The position numbers and the translations under genes are program-made. A model generated the notes under the pieces. The model had not been told where the DNA came from and ran no database searches. It was given only the letters and a program-made list of their open reading frames with translations. A stretch of 18,335 bases of DNA from Nymphaea colorata (taxonomy: Eukaryota; Streptophyta; Magnoliopsida; Nymphaeales; Nymphaeaceae). Below are positions 1-10,696 of this stretch, in pieces; the first letter of the stretch is position 1; each line of letters begins with the position of its first letter. The stretch is taken from positions 1 to 18,335 of the forward strand of contig NW_022205014.1 of the NCBI RefSeq assembly GCF_008831285.2, read 5' to 3'.

Positions 1-535
1 AGTGCAAATGTATAATTTTTTACCCAATAAATGAAATTATCTAAATTGATTAAAAATAATTGGGCTATAAGATAAAATCGTAAGGGTCTATGGATAGATA
101 CTGCGCTTCCTTCCATAATATTTTATTAATTTGCTTTATAGATGATTTGGAGAATGATCTTTGCTTAAGCATGTTTTTACTTATTGATTATGAAGAAATA
201 AGGATTAATCTCCGTTCAGGGAGAATAGCAAACTTATTTGCTTATTCATACATAAAATTTACTATCCAAACTCACATCTTTAAGTAGGTTCGTAGGATTA
301 TTAATCCTTGGCTAAAGCCTATATTTGTCTTACAATCAAATATGCTATTTGCTAGAAGGCTATGAAAGGTACAAAAGTCAATTCAATATTTCCATTACTT
401 GGAACTCTGATACTGGGTTTCCTTCAATAAAAGGAAATTGAATCATACGTTCTCTATAATTCAACACAATCAATAATCCCATTTATGCTCCTAAGATAAT
501 AGCAACTAATAAGCCATATTTGTGGTGATTATCAA
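1..535. other. No supported gene; AT-rich left flank
   Basis: This stretch holds no gene I can defend. With UGA as the only stop, a plus-strand frame from ATG at 90 to TGA at 362-364 is open for about 90 codons, but its product is an AT-driven mix of Leu, Ile, Phe and Asn with no motif. The minus strand is open in one frame from about 423 to 1, again without protein-like composition. There is no telomeric repeat here, so the chromosome continues to the left. It is probably the 3' flank of the SET gene plus spacer. Confidence 0.4.
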
Positions 536-1206
536 TCATAAGATGATTTTTACTTCACTTTGGGATTCAGTATTGATGCTCCACTCAAATTTTTTTCGGA
601 GAGGGTCATACTTCTCCATGAGAGCCGTTACCCATTTAGATTGGCCGGAGTAATAGTCAGTATAGGACTCACAGATCTCTTCTCCTTTCTTAATCTCCTT
701 AAGCGTGCAGGACTTCAATTCGAAAACTTCTTGAGGAGGATAAACTATGCGACTGTTGGGCATATACGAGTGATTGACGAACTCTGATCCGTCGTTGAAC
801 TCCACAAAGACGTCACTTGGGGCGAAGTACAAGCCGCCGTGGAGTATCTTCTTTAACTCTTATTCTCCCTTGGCTTCCATCTATTCTTTGTTGTAGGCTC
901 TGTTCTATGATACCTTATGGCCGATGACTGGGTAAAGGTTTTCTCCTTAAAAACCCAATAAATAACACCCTTAGGGATATCCTCCATGGCAAAAAGGCCT
1001 TTTCCCTCCAGACCACCATCTCTTACTTAGACCTATACAGGTAAGGCATTTTAGAAATGAATTATAATGAAGTTAATCGACAATTGCTTTAAGGGTATTT
1101 ACGACTGAGAGCTTATTCTAGTTTAATCAAAAACGGCCAAAATATTATTGAAGAAATGTGTATTTTCAGATAATTCATACGCATAAAGAATAGCTTTCTT
1201 TTTCAT
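536..1206 (-). CDS. SET-domain protein (probable lysine methyltransferase), one frame break
   Basis: The product is a small protein of about 223 residues that is almost all SET domain, the fold that transfers methyl groups from S-adenosylmethionine to lysine in histones or other proteins. The first half, from ATG at 1204-1206, reads VRDGGLEGKGLFAMEDIPKG, the classic N-terminal SET motif (GxGLFA, then EDIPKG). The second half reads FVNHSYMPNS, the conserved NHSxxPN loop, then IKKGEEICESYTDY, the GEEIxxxY motif that shapes the active site. The two halves lie in different frames that meet near 915-935, where one base is lacking. The product ends at TGA (536-538). Two UAA/UAG codons near 830-885 (KE-E-M, GE-E-EL) read best as Glu. 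I see no post-SET cysteine cluster. The target is unknown; it could be a non-histone substrate. The gene diverges from the ABC gene across about 100 bp. Confidence 0.8.
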
Positions 1207-1307
1207 CTTTGAAAAGATAGTTTTTTAAATATCTCAGAGTTGCTCAAGTTATTTGAATATTTTAAGCTATTGATAAAATAAGATCTTTATAGGATAGCGA
1301 ATCGTAG

Positions 1308-4300
1308 ATGCATACCAAAGCCCATTTTCAATGTTTTAATCTTTATTTATTATCATCTCTTCTATTCTAATTGATTAATCTGTAGTTATTACTAGATTTA
1401 GGAGAAAAGAGCGAAAATTGTAATTCAAAGTTTTCTGAAGAAAAGAAAAGTATTATCAATTTTTACTATTGGCTCTTTTAAAGCTAAGTGGCTTACAATA
1501 TCGATGATGTTTGCATTTAATGGATTAGCCAGTAGCGAGCTTTGAGCATTTTATGCCAAGATCAATATCCCATCTGCTACATACTAAAAATTGGCAGATC
1601 TTTATAAGAAAGGGTTTTATAAGCTGGGCCGTATTATATTTATAGCTTTAATGTTCTGATGCTGACTGCTTACAATAATCTTTCAACTTTAATAATTTAG
1701 ATTTTTATCGTAAAAATGAGTCTATTCCTTCAGCAGTGCAGAGGCATAATGGTCACAAACATAATACTGGCTTATCGAAAAAATTCTTCTGGAAGTTATT
1801 GGCATCCAGCTTGCCTTCGTTGCATATCTGGTCCTCTAAGTCTTGCTCAACATATAAAACAATTAAGACATAGCGGTACTTTCATCATTACAGAATATAT
1901 TAGTCATCATATTGACTAGTCAGTTCCTTGTCCTTCAATACATCGATAATAGTTAACGATTTGTCGAGTTTCAAAATCTTATGGACTCAGCATATATGCA
2001 TACATCTTTACATGGATCATCTATTGCTTAGGATTAGGCCTATTAGAAATGCTTGCCTACTGTGGGCTCCTCTCAGTCTATTTCTAATTATTAGCTTAGT
2101 ATGATAGCACTTCTATTCAAGTTAAGGTGCACTTATTTCGGACTTGTGCATATGGATAATCCTAACATTCTTATCAACTTTCTCATTTTTTCTGTTTTTC
2201 GGTTTTAATCCCACCAAGCAAATAGGCTGAAGATGGTCACCGCTATCTTCGTCGAGGGGTATATACTATCGGCGCTTCCGATAAATAGCATTCAAGTAAA
2301 TATGATAGAATGGGTTACTCAACTCCAATAGCCTTGTTTCTGGTTTGGACATATGGAGAAGCAGGCCAAATCCCTGTCCCTCTATAATTTCTTACAATGT
2401 CTACTACTGGCAGCTCTTCGTACCTTTAATCTTGGGAATATTGATTTAAATTTTAAATACTAATTCCAAGCATAAAAAGTAGGCTCAGCAGACTTCTTAA
2501 GTATAAGAAAAAGAGAATAATGAACTAATCTCTATTAAATGGTTAGACTGAGATGAGTAAAGTCTATTAAAAGAGTGATGAAGTTCGATAGAAAACTGTG
2601 ATATTATAGCTAACCTGTTTATCCAAGAAGATCAATAAGCAAATAGTGATCAATAGTCTAAATTGGTCCTTTATGCTGGCTAAACTGTGCTGCTATGTGC
2701 AATAATGGAAGCGGAAAGAGTAGTTTGCTAAAATAATAACTAAGACTATCATATAGGATGAAGGATTGATAGATTATCGGTAAGACCTAAGAATAGGCCT
2801 AAGTTATGAAGACAATTATTTCTACAATAGCTGACAGTCAAAGAAAACTTAATATTTATGCTGAAATCAAAGGAGTCCCAAGAATATCTAAGAAGATCGA
2901 ACGCCTTCTTTACGATTCGAACTTCATGAATTCTGCTAAAAGAAGTTCTTCAAATATCATATGGTAACCAAAAGAGGCTGTCAATTGCATGCGCGTTCCT
3001 TGGAGACAACGATTTGGTTATTTGGATTAGCCGTTGATGGGATCGATATGAAGGCAAAACAATAGATTATTAAATTGTTCAGAAAAATCATAGATAAGCA
3101 ACCAAATGTTTCAATAATCATTTCAACTAGTGATCCTTAGATGCTGGAGTTTAATTTGCCCATAGAGTCTTGTGGATGGATAAAGGCGAGCTCATACTCA
3201 ACTAATATATGGATACATTTTACGAAAGAAGCTAAATTTTTACTTAAGGGTATATCCGATGAATGGAGAGTAAGTCGTCAACCGTACTCGGATTACTCAG
3301 TTAGTTTAGAAACATGCAGGATGGCTGAAACTAAGGCATTAATGCAATCTGTTTTATAATATGAGTTGAGTAGAGTCGACTTGGACAATTAATGAGCTTC
3401 TCCCTTTGCTTCAAAGAATTTCCAAATTTAAATCATGTCACCAAGCATCAAAGATAAATAAATAGTAAAGTCAATAAAAAACAAGATATCGCGACATAAG
3501 AGATGCAAAATAACAGCTTAATGTATACCTGGACAAAATGGAATAGCTGTAACAAAAATCATCATTTTGCGTCAAGTATTAGCGACTCTGATTATCAAAT
3601 ACTTTCAGGTGCCCCCAATCTTATCACCAAATTATATTTTGCCTTGGATATATAGTCTTCTCAAGCTATTTCATCTCCTGATATCTTAGTAAATAGAACA
3701 CGGATGGTAATATACAGTTATTACTCTCTTTCCACAAGTATGCATATACATTACCTGCATATCGTCACATCTGAGCTGGAATTCAAGCATCTTTCTATGA
3801 AATAACCACATTTACGCAAGGAATGAAACCCGCCCCTATTGGGTGCTGGAATGCTATTAATATCTTACTAATCTCAATTCCAAATGCCTTATTCTTTACC
3901 TCCATACTCATCAAGTAAAAATGGGCATAAATGACGTTATAGAACACAATCTTTAACCTGTTTACTTATGCAACTTCATTTACGGTTGTTTGCTATTTTT
4001 ACACTCTTTCTTTAGATATAGCTTGTTTGCTTCACGGTTATTACAGCATTTTCAAACTCTCCCAGCATATAATATCTTTACTTATTAAATACTCTAAAGC
4101 TTCAAACTATCTTTCTATTGTTACTTTTCTAAAGATAATTGGACCTCAGTAAATTCAATCATAGTGCTTTAATACTTGGGGTGGCAGTCAATGCTGGTAC
4201 GTCCTCTTCTCCAGTCCCTTCTCTACATTACAATATTTGCTGCAATAAACGTCTATAGTTTTTTGGCCAAAATATCAGAAAAGATATAGACCATGCTGAG

Positions 4301-5330
4301 ATAAACGAGATAAAGGCGGATGACGCAATGTACGAAAAGAATACAGCCTTGGACTTGGCAGCCACCCAAAATTATGTCGAAATTATATTAGAAAACATCT
4401 ATCTTCAATTTCGAAAAAAGAACATCCTCAAAGGCATCAACTTAGCAGTCAAAAAAGGTACATCTTTTGGATTTATCGGATACAATGGCTCTGGAAAATC
4501 CACGATCCTGAAACTGATAACTGCCCAAATCGCAAAGACCAAGGGCGCCATCTGGTTCGCTGGTGAGCAAATCGAAAGCCAAGATTGTAAAATATTTAAA
4601 AGTTTGGAATTTGCCCACAAGTTATGTACCTCATCCCCTAAATGACCGTGATCAGCCATCTTCGGACACTCTTTTTGCTCAAAGGAGTTCCGATCAAATA
4701 CTTAACAGAGTTCTTAGATATTTTTGAAATGAGTGAAGATAAAAATAAGATGATAAAGCAGCTATCAGGAGGTGTAAAAGAAAATTGAGCCTAATTTCTG
4801 CTCTTATTGGTATGCCCCGATATCTTTTCCTCGACGAGCCAACGATTGGGATAGATCAGAGCTCTCAAGCCATATACGGGCAATTTATCGATACACTAAC
4901 ATCTAGATTCAGTACTACAGCGATTTGGATAACACATAATATTGAAGAAGCATAACAGCATTGCCAAAGGGTAGGTATTATGACACATGGATAATTGGTA
5001 GAAATTAACTCTCCCAGCGTCTTGGTGAAGAGGTTTAGCCGCGGCTCCACTATCAAGCTCATAACGAACACCCCCGAAGGATTGAAAAGATTAATAGATC
5101 CTATACTAGAAAAGGAATTTCCAGTGAAGGAGCTAAGAGATTCAAGAGAGGAGCGGCTAATCTATATTTCCATCCCTTAATCTTCCTTCGAGCTGCAAAG
5201 ATGGCTAAGTATTGCGAGGGATATGAGAGAAAGCGAAGTTTGCACTAACTTTTAAATCAGATTCGAAAGATTGCCAGAAGTATTCACTTATTTGCTTGGA
5301 TTAGACCGAACTCATATTGAAGGAATCTGA
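1308..5330 (+). CDS. ABC transporter, subfamily A type (two TMD + two NBD), many frame breaks
   Basis: This is a full-length ABCA-like transporter of about 1,340 codons, using ATP to move lipid or a similar substrate across a membrane. A hydrophobic start and exoloop (1308-1770) are followed by TMD1. A landmark there is RFVEFQNLM running into SIYAYIFTW near 1957-2010, the ABCA intracellular helix 'M-GLS-aYW'. NBD1 has Walker A NNGSGKSS (2701-2724), LTVKENL near 2831, a signature region ISYGNQKRLSIA near 2954-2990, and Walker B LDEP at 3022-3033 with Glu encoded by TAG. TMD2 covers about 3400-4290. NBD2 has Walker A GYNGSGKST (4478-4504), CPQ (4612-4620), LSGG (4762-4773), Walker B FLDEPTIG (from 4827) and the H-loop THNIEEAE (4932-4955, last Glu=TAA). 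It ends at TGA 5328-5330. About 20 one-base frame losses interrupt it, all of the same sign. The order TMD-NBD-TMD-NBD and CPQ are typical of ABCA; the substrate cannot be told. Confidence 0.85.
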
Positions 5331-5519
5331 CTAGGAGGGTTTTTATGATTGATCATCATAGATGAATTATATTATTGTGAATAATCTAATAAACCAATAG
5401 ATTTCATGTAAAATTCTAAGTTAAAATTTAAAACGAACTTATAAGATTTGGTAAAAAAAAGTATTTTATATAATGTGCCAGATTATAGTCATTTTTCTTT
5501 TATTTAATAATAGATTCTG

Positions 5520-6900
5520 ATGGCCCAAACTTTGACCGTTTTGAATAGGATCCTAATAGAAATCTTTTAAGGACTTCATGAATATATTTCCATTGACATT
5601 TCCTCCACTTCCTTTGAGAGTCTTTGCTAAACTTTAATCGACTAAAAATAAGCTCATCTGCAGGCATTTTCCAACAAGCTAAAGCTTTAACTTCGCCTAA
5701 AGCCCACACAAATACTAAAATTATTGAAGAATTGGGGAAAAAGGCCAAATTCCCCCAGTTCTGAAACAGAAACTATGGAAGCTTCAACTTCAATTCAAAG
5801 TGTACAATGTTCTGGACATTCATAAGCTCGATGATCCATAAAATGAAGAGAAAAGAAGTAAAGTTGCAGGAGTATCACAGCTTTTTCCTTTGGCAGGAAG
5901 AATCTCAAAGATCTCATTTAGACATGTTGTGCAGCTATTGGACAGACATACAGCCAAGTTGAACTGGCAGACGCTGAGAATATGGTCCTGGAAGAAATGA
6001 CATCGGGAATATGGTCCTGGGGGAAATGAAGACTATGGTGGAATAAATCTTTAAGCCAGATCAAGCAAGGCAAACTCAATCAATCCAGAGGTCTGTGGTC
6101 ATTATGATTAGTGGAGGGACTCACCAAAGATCAAGATCATCATAATTGGTGATTCAGGGGTGGGAAAATCGGCACTGATGCAAGTCTATATCAGCAAGGA
6201 GTTTACTCCCTCTAAGATCACGATCGTCGATATCGTAATTCTCGCAAAACTTAGTCATAAAAGAAGATGTAGCTAAACCTCCAGAAGAAATAGAAAGTCA
6301 CCATTTCGATTGTAAATATGATACCATTTAGTGGGACACCGCAGGCCAGGAGAGAATGAGCAACTTTACAAATAGTTTTTTAGGTAGTTGCCATATAACT
6401 CAGAGGATGCAATGGAGCGTTGGTTGTCTACAGTGTTACCAATCGGTTGTCCTTCCAAAATTTGCCAAAGTGGTTAGACCAGCTCAACCTGTACCCTATG
6501 ATCTATAAAGGCACGCGGGCTAATCTATTGAGAAGGTGATTGTTGGCAATAAGAGCGACCTGACCAGAGATAGAAAAGTTTCGACGGAAGAGGGCAGGCA
6601 GTTCGCCCAGGAGAGGAGATTAACTTTGTATAGACATCTGTATTGAAATATATAGATGTCGATAGAGCATTCTAGCTAATCGCCACAAAGGTATTGCAGA
6701 GCGGAAGCAAACTTAAACTTTCTAGAGAATCTTCAATCCTGCAGGAAAGCTAAATGAACCAATAAAGGCAAAGGAGATACTGCTGTGATCTTTTCATCAT
6801 TAAAAATCATTAGTCATAACTTAATCAGTCAATCGGCAGGATAGATTATATGCATTCATATCTGAATCTCGATTTTTCCAAATTTTTCTTTAACTAATGA
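5520..6900 (+). CDS. Rab-like small GTPase with ~195-residue N-terminal extension, frame-broken
   Basis: The C-terminal half is a Ras-superfamily GTPase closest to Rab, a switch for vesicle traffic. G1 is GDSGVGKS (6148-6171), after KIKIIII. G3 is WDTAGQE (6332-6352). RabF/SF stretches GALVVYSVTN and PKWLDQLNLYPM lie near 6412-6505. G4 is GNKSD (6545-6559), and G5 is ETS with Glu=TAG at 6631-6633. An ATG at 6104 would give a normal-sized Rab starting MISGGTHQ. However, the frame upstream, repaired for one-base losses, stays free of stops back to an ATG at 5520 and gives a hydrophilic, partly helical extension (MAQTLTVLNR at its start) that matches no domain I know. So this may be one fusion protein or two abutting genes. 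The C-terminus is unsettled: one frame gives RRYCC at 6775-6786 (a possible prenylation pair) and runs to TGA 6898-6900; the neighbouring frame stops at 6788. At least eight frame breaks. Confidence 0.7.
5978..6029 (+). repeat. Short tandem duplication within the GTPase extension
   Basis: Two copies of a 23-base unit beginning GAATATGGTCCTGG lie at 5978-6000 and 6007-6029 and differ at two positions. They sit 29 bases apart. If one G has been lost from the run at about 6005, the period is 30 and the duplication is in frame, encoding ENMVLEEM then NMVLGEM. It is a local coding duplication, not a mobile element. Confidence 0.7.
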
Positions 6901-7093
6901 GGATTTCAAAGGCCTCTTGGGTTCAATAACATTTTAATCTATTACTAATGGATATACGTATGTAGATGTTGGTTATTTATGCATAGATAGAAAGGATAAT
7001 TCTCACCATTTACATTCCGTTTATATTATTGCTCCATAAGTTACCAAATTCATACTTAAATGCAACATCTTCAATTTCTTCCACCGTGCTTGA

Positions 7094-7713
7094 ACTACCC
7101 ATTTCATCTAACGAACTTCATTATTGTCTAAATATCGATACATTGCTACGGAGGTAAAGTTTTTCAAGTTTAAGCCACTTTCCTTTCGACAGATGAAGCA
7201 CACCCTCAGATCCCACAAAATTATCACCTTCATAGCCATCAAATTACTTATATCCATCTCTTTTAGTGAAATTAAGGGCGTCCTGGATATGTACTTGCAG
7301 CCTTTGCTGCTGATATTGTTCCAGTCTACTTACAGATGATAAACGGAGACGAAGAAACATGAGGGAGTCCCAACTGGCCACTTAGAAGTGCGTCATCCCC
7401 ACCCAAGTTATTCTATTGAAGGCTATATAGGATAGGTTTAACCAAGCTGAAGATCTTGAATGGAATTAGTATCCAACTGGCATATATCCAGCATCTTCTC
7501 ATCAGTGATTCCATGATTATCTCTATCTCTTAAGCATACTGCATGCATCAGATACGATGCGAGAGAGTAGGGGCTTACTTACCAGATTTTGTCCCATAGG
7601 TTTACTTATTATTAAAGTATAATTTGAACCATCAGCATTCATAGCATTCCTAAAATAATGCCCATATTTAAGAAGCAATTAAAAATAGAGAATTATGTCA
7701 AATACAAAAATGA
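7094..7713 (+). CDS. Unrecognised protein, possibly membrane-associated, badly frame-broken
   Basis: I do not recognise this gene. Protein-like segments follow one another in successive frames. The first is basic and then hydrophobic (FRQMKHTLRSHKIITFIAIK, then LLISISFSEIKG; ATG candidate at 7193). Next is a possible membrane segment, AAFAADIVPVYLQ, near 7300-7335. A hydrophilic stretch, RESQLATEKC then LLKAIEDRFNQAEDLEWNEY, covers about 7365-7480, and a mixed tail ends at TGA 7711-7713. The TAG codons in it read well as Glu (AT-E-KC, WN-E-YP). Joining the segments needs three or more one-base losses of the kind seen elsewhere in the window. The true start may lie upstream of 7193. It could equally be a decayed gene; the composition is the only support. 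Confidence 0.4.
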
Positions 7714-7884
7714 TTGACGTATTAAAATTTCTGATACTGGGTTGTCATTTTTCCAAAAAGGTCATTTGAATTTTCAGACAATTCTTCAAGGCTTTCTATT
7801 TTTCCTATTTGATATATGTAACTTGCTAATGGAAAGCTTGATATTAATATAACAGACCACTTATAATTCAAAAATAGATTAACG

Positions 7885-8960
7885 ATGTCCAACAAATTTA
7901 AGATTGAATACTATCATAAAATTCCCCAAACCACTTCTCCTTACCTGCAGCTACTCGAGGCAAAAAAGAAGGCCTTTGGCTACAAGTACGAAATCATCCG
8001 CAACGATCGCAACAACTCACAAATGCATAATAAATCCATCTCCCAAACTCAATACACGCAACCCTCCCACAAACACTCCAAAACTCAATCCCACGAAAAA
8101 GAAAAACCCAAATCACAAAAACAGAATAGCAAAAAGAAGAGATCCCATACGGAACAGGGAGAAGATAGACTCCATTAATCACTTTTCTTGAATAGGGATG
8201 CCGACTTGTCCCAGTCCAAGGAAGGAAAACACCAGGCAACCAAATCTCTGTTCAATGTGGAAGGCATGCACGACCAATCAATAAATCCACATGAATTTAT
8301 GAAAAATTGCAGGAATTTAATGTCCAATGAGGACAAGGCTCTCAAAAGCATGACCCAGCATGTGGAAAGCAAGGGATTCTCCAAGTAAAAAGCAGCAAGC
8401 CCATCGATAAACACCCTTGAAAAATTATAAATAAACTAGATTGACGATCTCATCAACCTGATCGATACTTGCATCGAAGAATCGAACGACTACATCAACT
8501 ACTTAACAGAAAAACTAGAATGTATGAAGACAGATATGGACGCCATAAAGGAAGAACAGGTTAAGCTTATCAAAGTACAATTCAATCTATTCAGATGAAA
8601 GATGGGATAATCAATGAAAAGGAACACGAAATCGATAGACTGAAGAAAGAGCTCTATACCTTTCAGTACGGTAAAACCGAGCAAGCCAAAACTTTTTAGA
8701 TAAAAAAGTTGCTTGAGATTATCGATAAGATAACTGAGGAGAACACAGTCCTAAAGGCAAAGCTATAGGAGAGCAATATCGATACTAAATTCTATAAGGA
8801 GACTTACTAAAAGTAGAAGAAGGATATATACAACGAAATTCATAATAAGATTGATATCCTAAACATCTCTATCGATAAAAAGAATCAGGATCATAACGAG
8901 CAAGATTTTTTAAAGGAAAGTAAAAAAAGTAAGTTTAATAAACCAAAATTTTACAAATGA
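7885..8960 (+). CDS. Coiled-coil protein with basic, Gln/Ser/His-rich N-terminus
   Basis: This protein of about 358 residues has no catalytic domain. Residues 1-40 include MSNKFKIEYYHKIPQ. Residues 45-95 are a low-complexity stretch rich in Gln, Ser, His, Lys and Thr (SQTQYTQPSHKHSKTQSH) that ends in a KKKR patch, a possible nuclear or polyanion-binding signal. From about residue 170 onwards the sequence is charged and heptad-like (TLEKLEINEIDDLINLIDTC; TEENTVLKAKLEESN), typical of a coiled coil. Eight or more UAA/UAG codons fall in Glu-rich coil positions. The first frame closes at TGA near 8600. One missing A in the run near 8573 joins it to the second frame, which ends at TGA 8958-8960. 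The start is the first ATG, preceded by AT-rich spacer. It converges on the next coiled-coil gene with only about 100 bp between, and a structural partnership is a guess. Confidence 0.75.
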
Positions 8961-9059
8961 TTATCTATCTAGACAAATTTCCTTTTCTTGCTACTTCAGA
9001 TATTTATAAAATGTCTCATATACCTTTAAAAGTTGGATAGGAAATAACAGAATGAAGAA

Positions 9060-10664
9060 TCATGCATTTCTTTGGATTTTTTCCCAATTCTTTAGGAAGT
9101 TTATGACTTCGTCTTGGATGTTTTTATTGGATGATTTGGACATCTCCACTTCTTCAAAGTTCAAGCCCTTCAGCACGTAGATAAGCTCAAGCTGTTTTTC
9201 CTTGATCTTGATTTCCTATACAAGCCGATGCCTTTCTCCTAAGTAGGCTTGAATCTGGTCATTGTTCTTTTTGGTCCTTTCCTGGAGTGGAGTTATCAGT
9301 TCTTTATTATAGTTGAACTTTTCCTATAGTTCTACCATCTCAGCGTGCATCTTGATTTCCCTATCTTTTTCTTCCAGAATCCTCTTCTTGAGCCGGGCAA
9401 CATCGAGCGTATAAGCAGCTATCTCAGATTTTGCTTACGGCTTCCTCTGGGCGAGAGTTTAGATGGATGTCTAGACATTGCTGAGAAGGTTGGAGTAGTG
9501 CTCAGTGTATTTGACAATCTTGCGGTTGGTGTCAATGATCTTTTTCATGTGTTCGATCTCTTTTTCCTTGGCAAACTCAGTTACGCTTTCAACAGTCAAT
9601 GAGTTCTCCTTGTTGATGGCTTCCTTCAGATCTTCCACTTTGTTCTTCATCGTAATTTTAGACTGAAGTTCGACCATTCTTTCTCTAAGTCTCTCTTCCA
9701 AGTCCATACTCTTTTACTTGATTTTATTTTTGGTGTTATCATTGTCTCTCTCAAGCGCGATAATCTTTTTCCTGAGGCTCAGGTTTCTTCTTAAAGTCTG
9801 ATAATGTATCCCTTTTCCTCTTGCTACTTGGTTAGATTGCTGTACTACTTCTCAAGATCTAGTAGTTCAGTTCTTTTTATGTTATGGATTCTCTCAATTT
9901 GCTCAACTTTGTATTTTTGTTGTTTTCATATCTGATAACAGTAATATTGTCTATGAGTTTGTTTCTGGTCAATTTTTCAATCTTCTAGAAGACCCTACGA
10001 TTGTCCATCTTGATGCCCTTCAGTTATTCCTCTTATTTTTCAATGGCCTTCTTAAGACTGGCCTATTGTCCAATCAGGCTAAACCACTTCTAGTCGCTTT
10101 GTTGAGAAAGTTGCCGATTGGATTTCTCATTTTCGTTAAGTTCGGTCAAAAGCTTATCAATTTTGTGAGTTAGTCCTTCGATTAGGACAGCCCTTTCCTG
10201 TTTTTCATTTGAAAGTTCTTTTATCTTCTTCTAATTGCTTGACTTATAGTTATTAAATCCGTTCTTAATGGCAAGAATGTTCTCATTGATGGGTATTCCG
10301 TCACCGAAAAACTGAATTAAATACTTTTTACCTTTTAGAGCTGGTCTATTTGGCCATGCTTCTCGAGATCTTTCTCCTGGAGCAGCTTAAGCTCCATCTA
10401 CAGATATTTGATCTCGTCCTGCAGTCCCTTGATGTACTGGTCTTCTAAAGCTTAAGTCTTTGGCTTATTTTTCAACTTATCGATTTTAGATGTAAAAGTG
10501 GATGAAAGGACAGTATTATCGAAGCCTTCCACTTTCTTGTGCGTGGGGGATGCTATTTGCCTGATATTAAGGGACGGGTTGAAGTGAAGTGATGCTGCAG
10601 ATTTATTATTCTTCATGGGTGGAGTCTGATTAGACGATTTCTATTTCTTTATTAAAGAAAACAT
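9060..10664 (-). CDS. Long coiled-coil protein
   Basis: About 535 residues, nearly all charged and helical, suggest a cytoskeletal, basal-body or scaffold role; no motor or membrane segment is visible. The N-terminus (ATG 10662-10664, alternative ATG 10614-10616) is Ser/Pro/Asn-rich, reading MFSLIKKEKSSNQTPP, and the coil begins around residue 70. Clear heptad stretches include DEIKYLEMELKLLQEKDLEK, KKAIEKEEEELKGIK, RTELLDLEKEYSNLTKEQEE and MDLEERLRERMVELQSK. UAA/UAG codons sit where a coil wants Glu. At least four one-base losses break the frame, at A runs (T runs on the plus strand) near 10326, 9923 and 9795 among others. It stops at TGA 9060-9062. The upstream Myb gene stops 32 bp before this start on the same strand, so the promoter must be very short or lie inside that gene. 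Confidence 0.8.
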
Positions 10665-10696
10665 GAGAGAAGTCAGAATAAATTAAAATATAAGTA

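Noticed and set aside
90-364. Plus-strand open frame of about 90 codons at the left edge
   Set aside because: The length is unremarkable with only UGA as stop in AT-rich DNA, and the composition and motifs are not protein-like.
946-968. A 23-nt GT...AG intron in the SET gene that would restore frame
   Set aside because: It would remove the conserved VIYWVFKE part of the SET domain; a lost base further on explains the break better and matches all other genes.
4953-4955. Standard ciliate code with UAA/UAG as glutamine
   Set aside because: Conserved columns need Glu (EEAE, LDEP, KQCREHW, ETS), while conserved Gln uses CAA/CAG.
406-7743. 14-base repeat TCTGATACTGGGTT at 406-419 and 7730-7743
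   Set aside because: One shared 14-mer is expected by chance in 18 kb; the flanks do not match.
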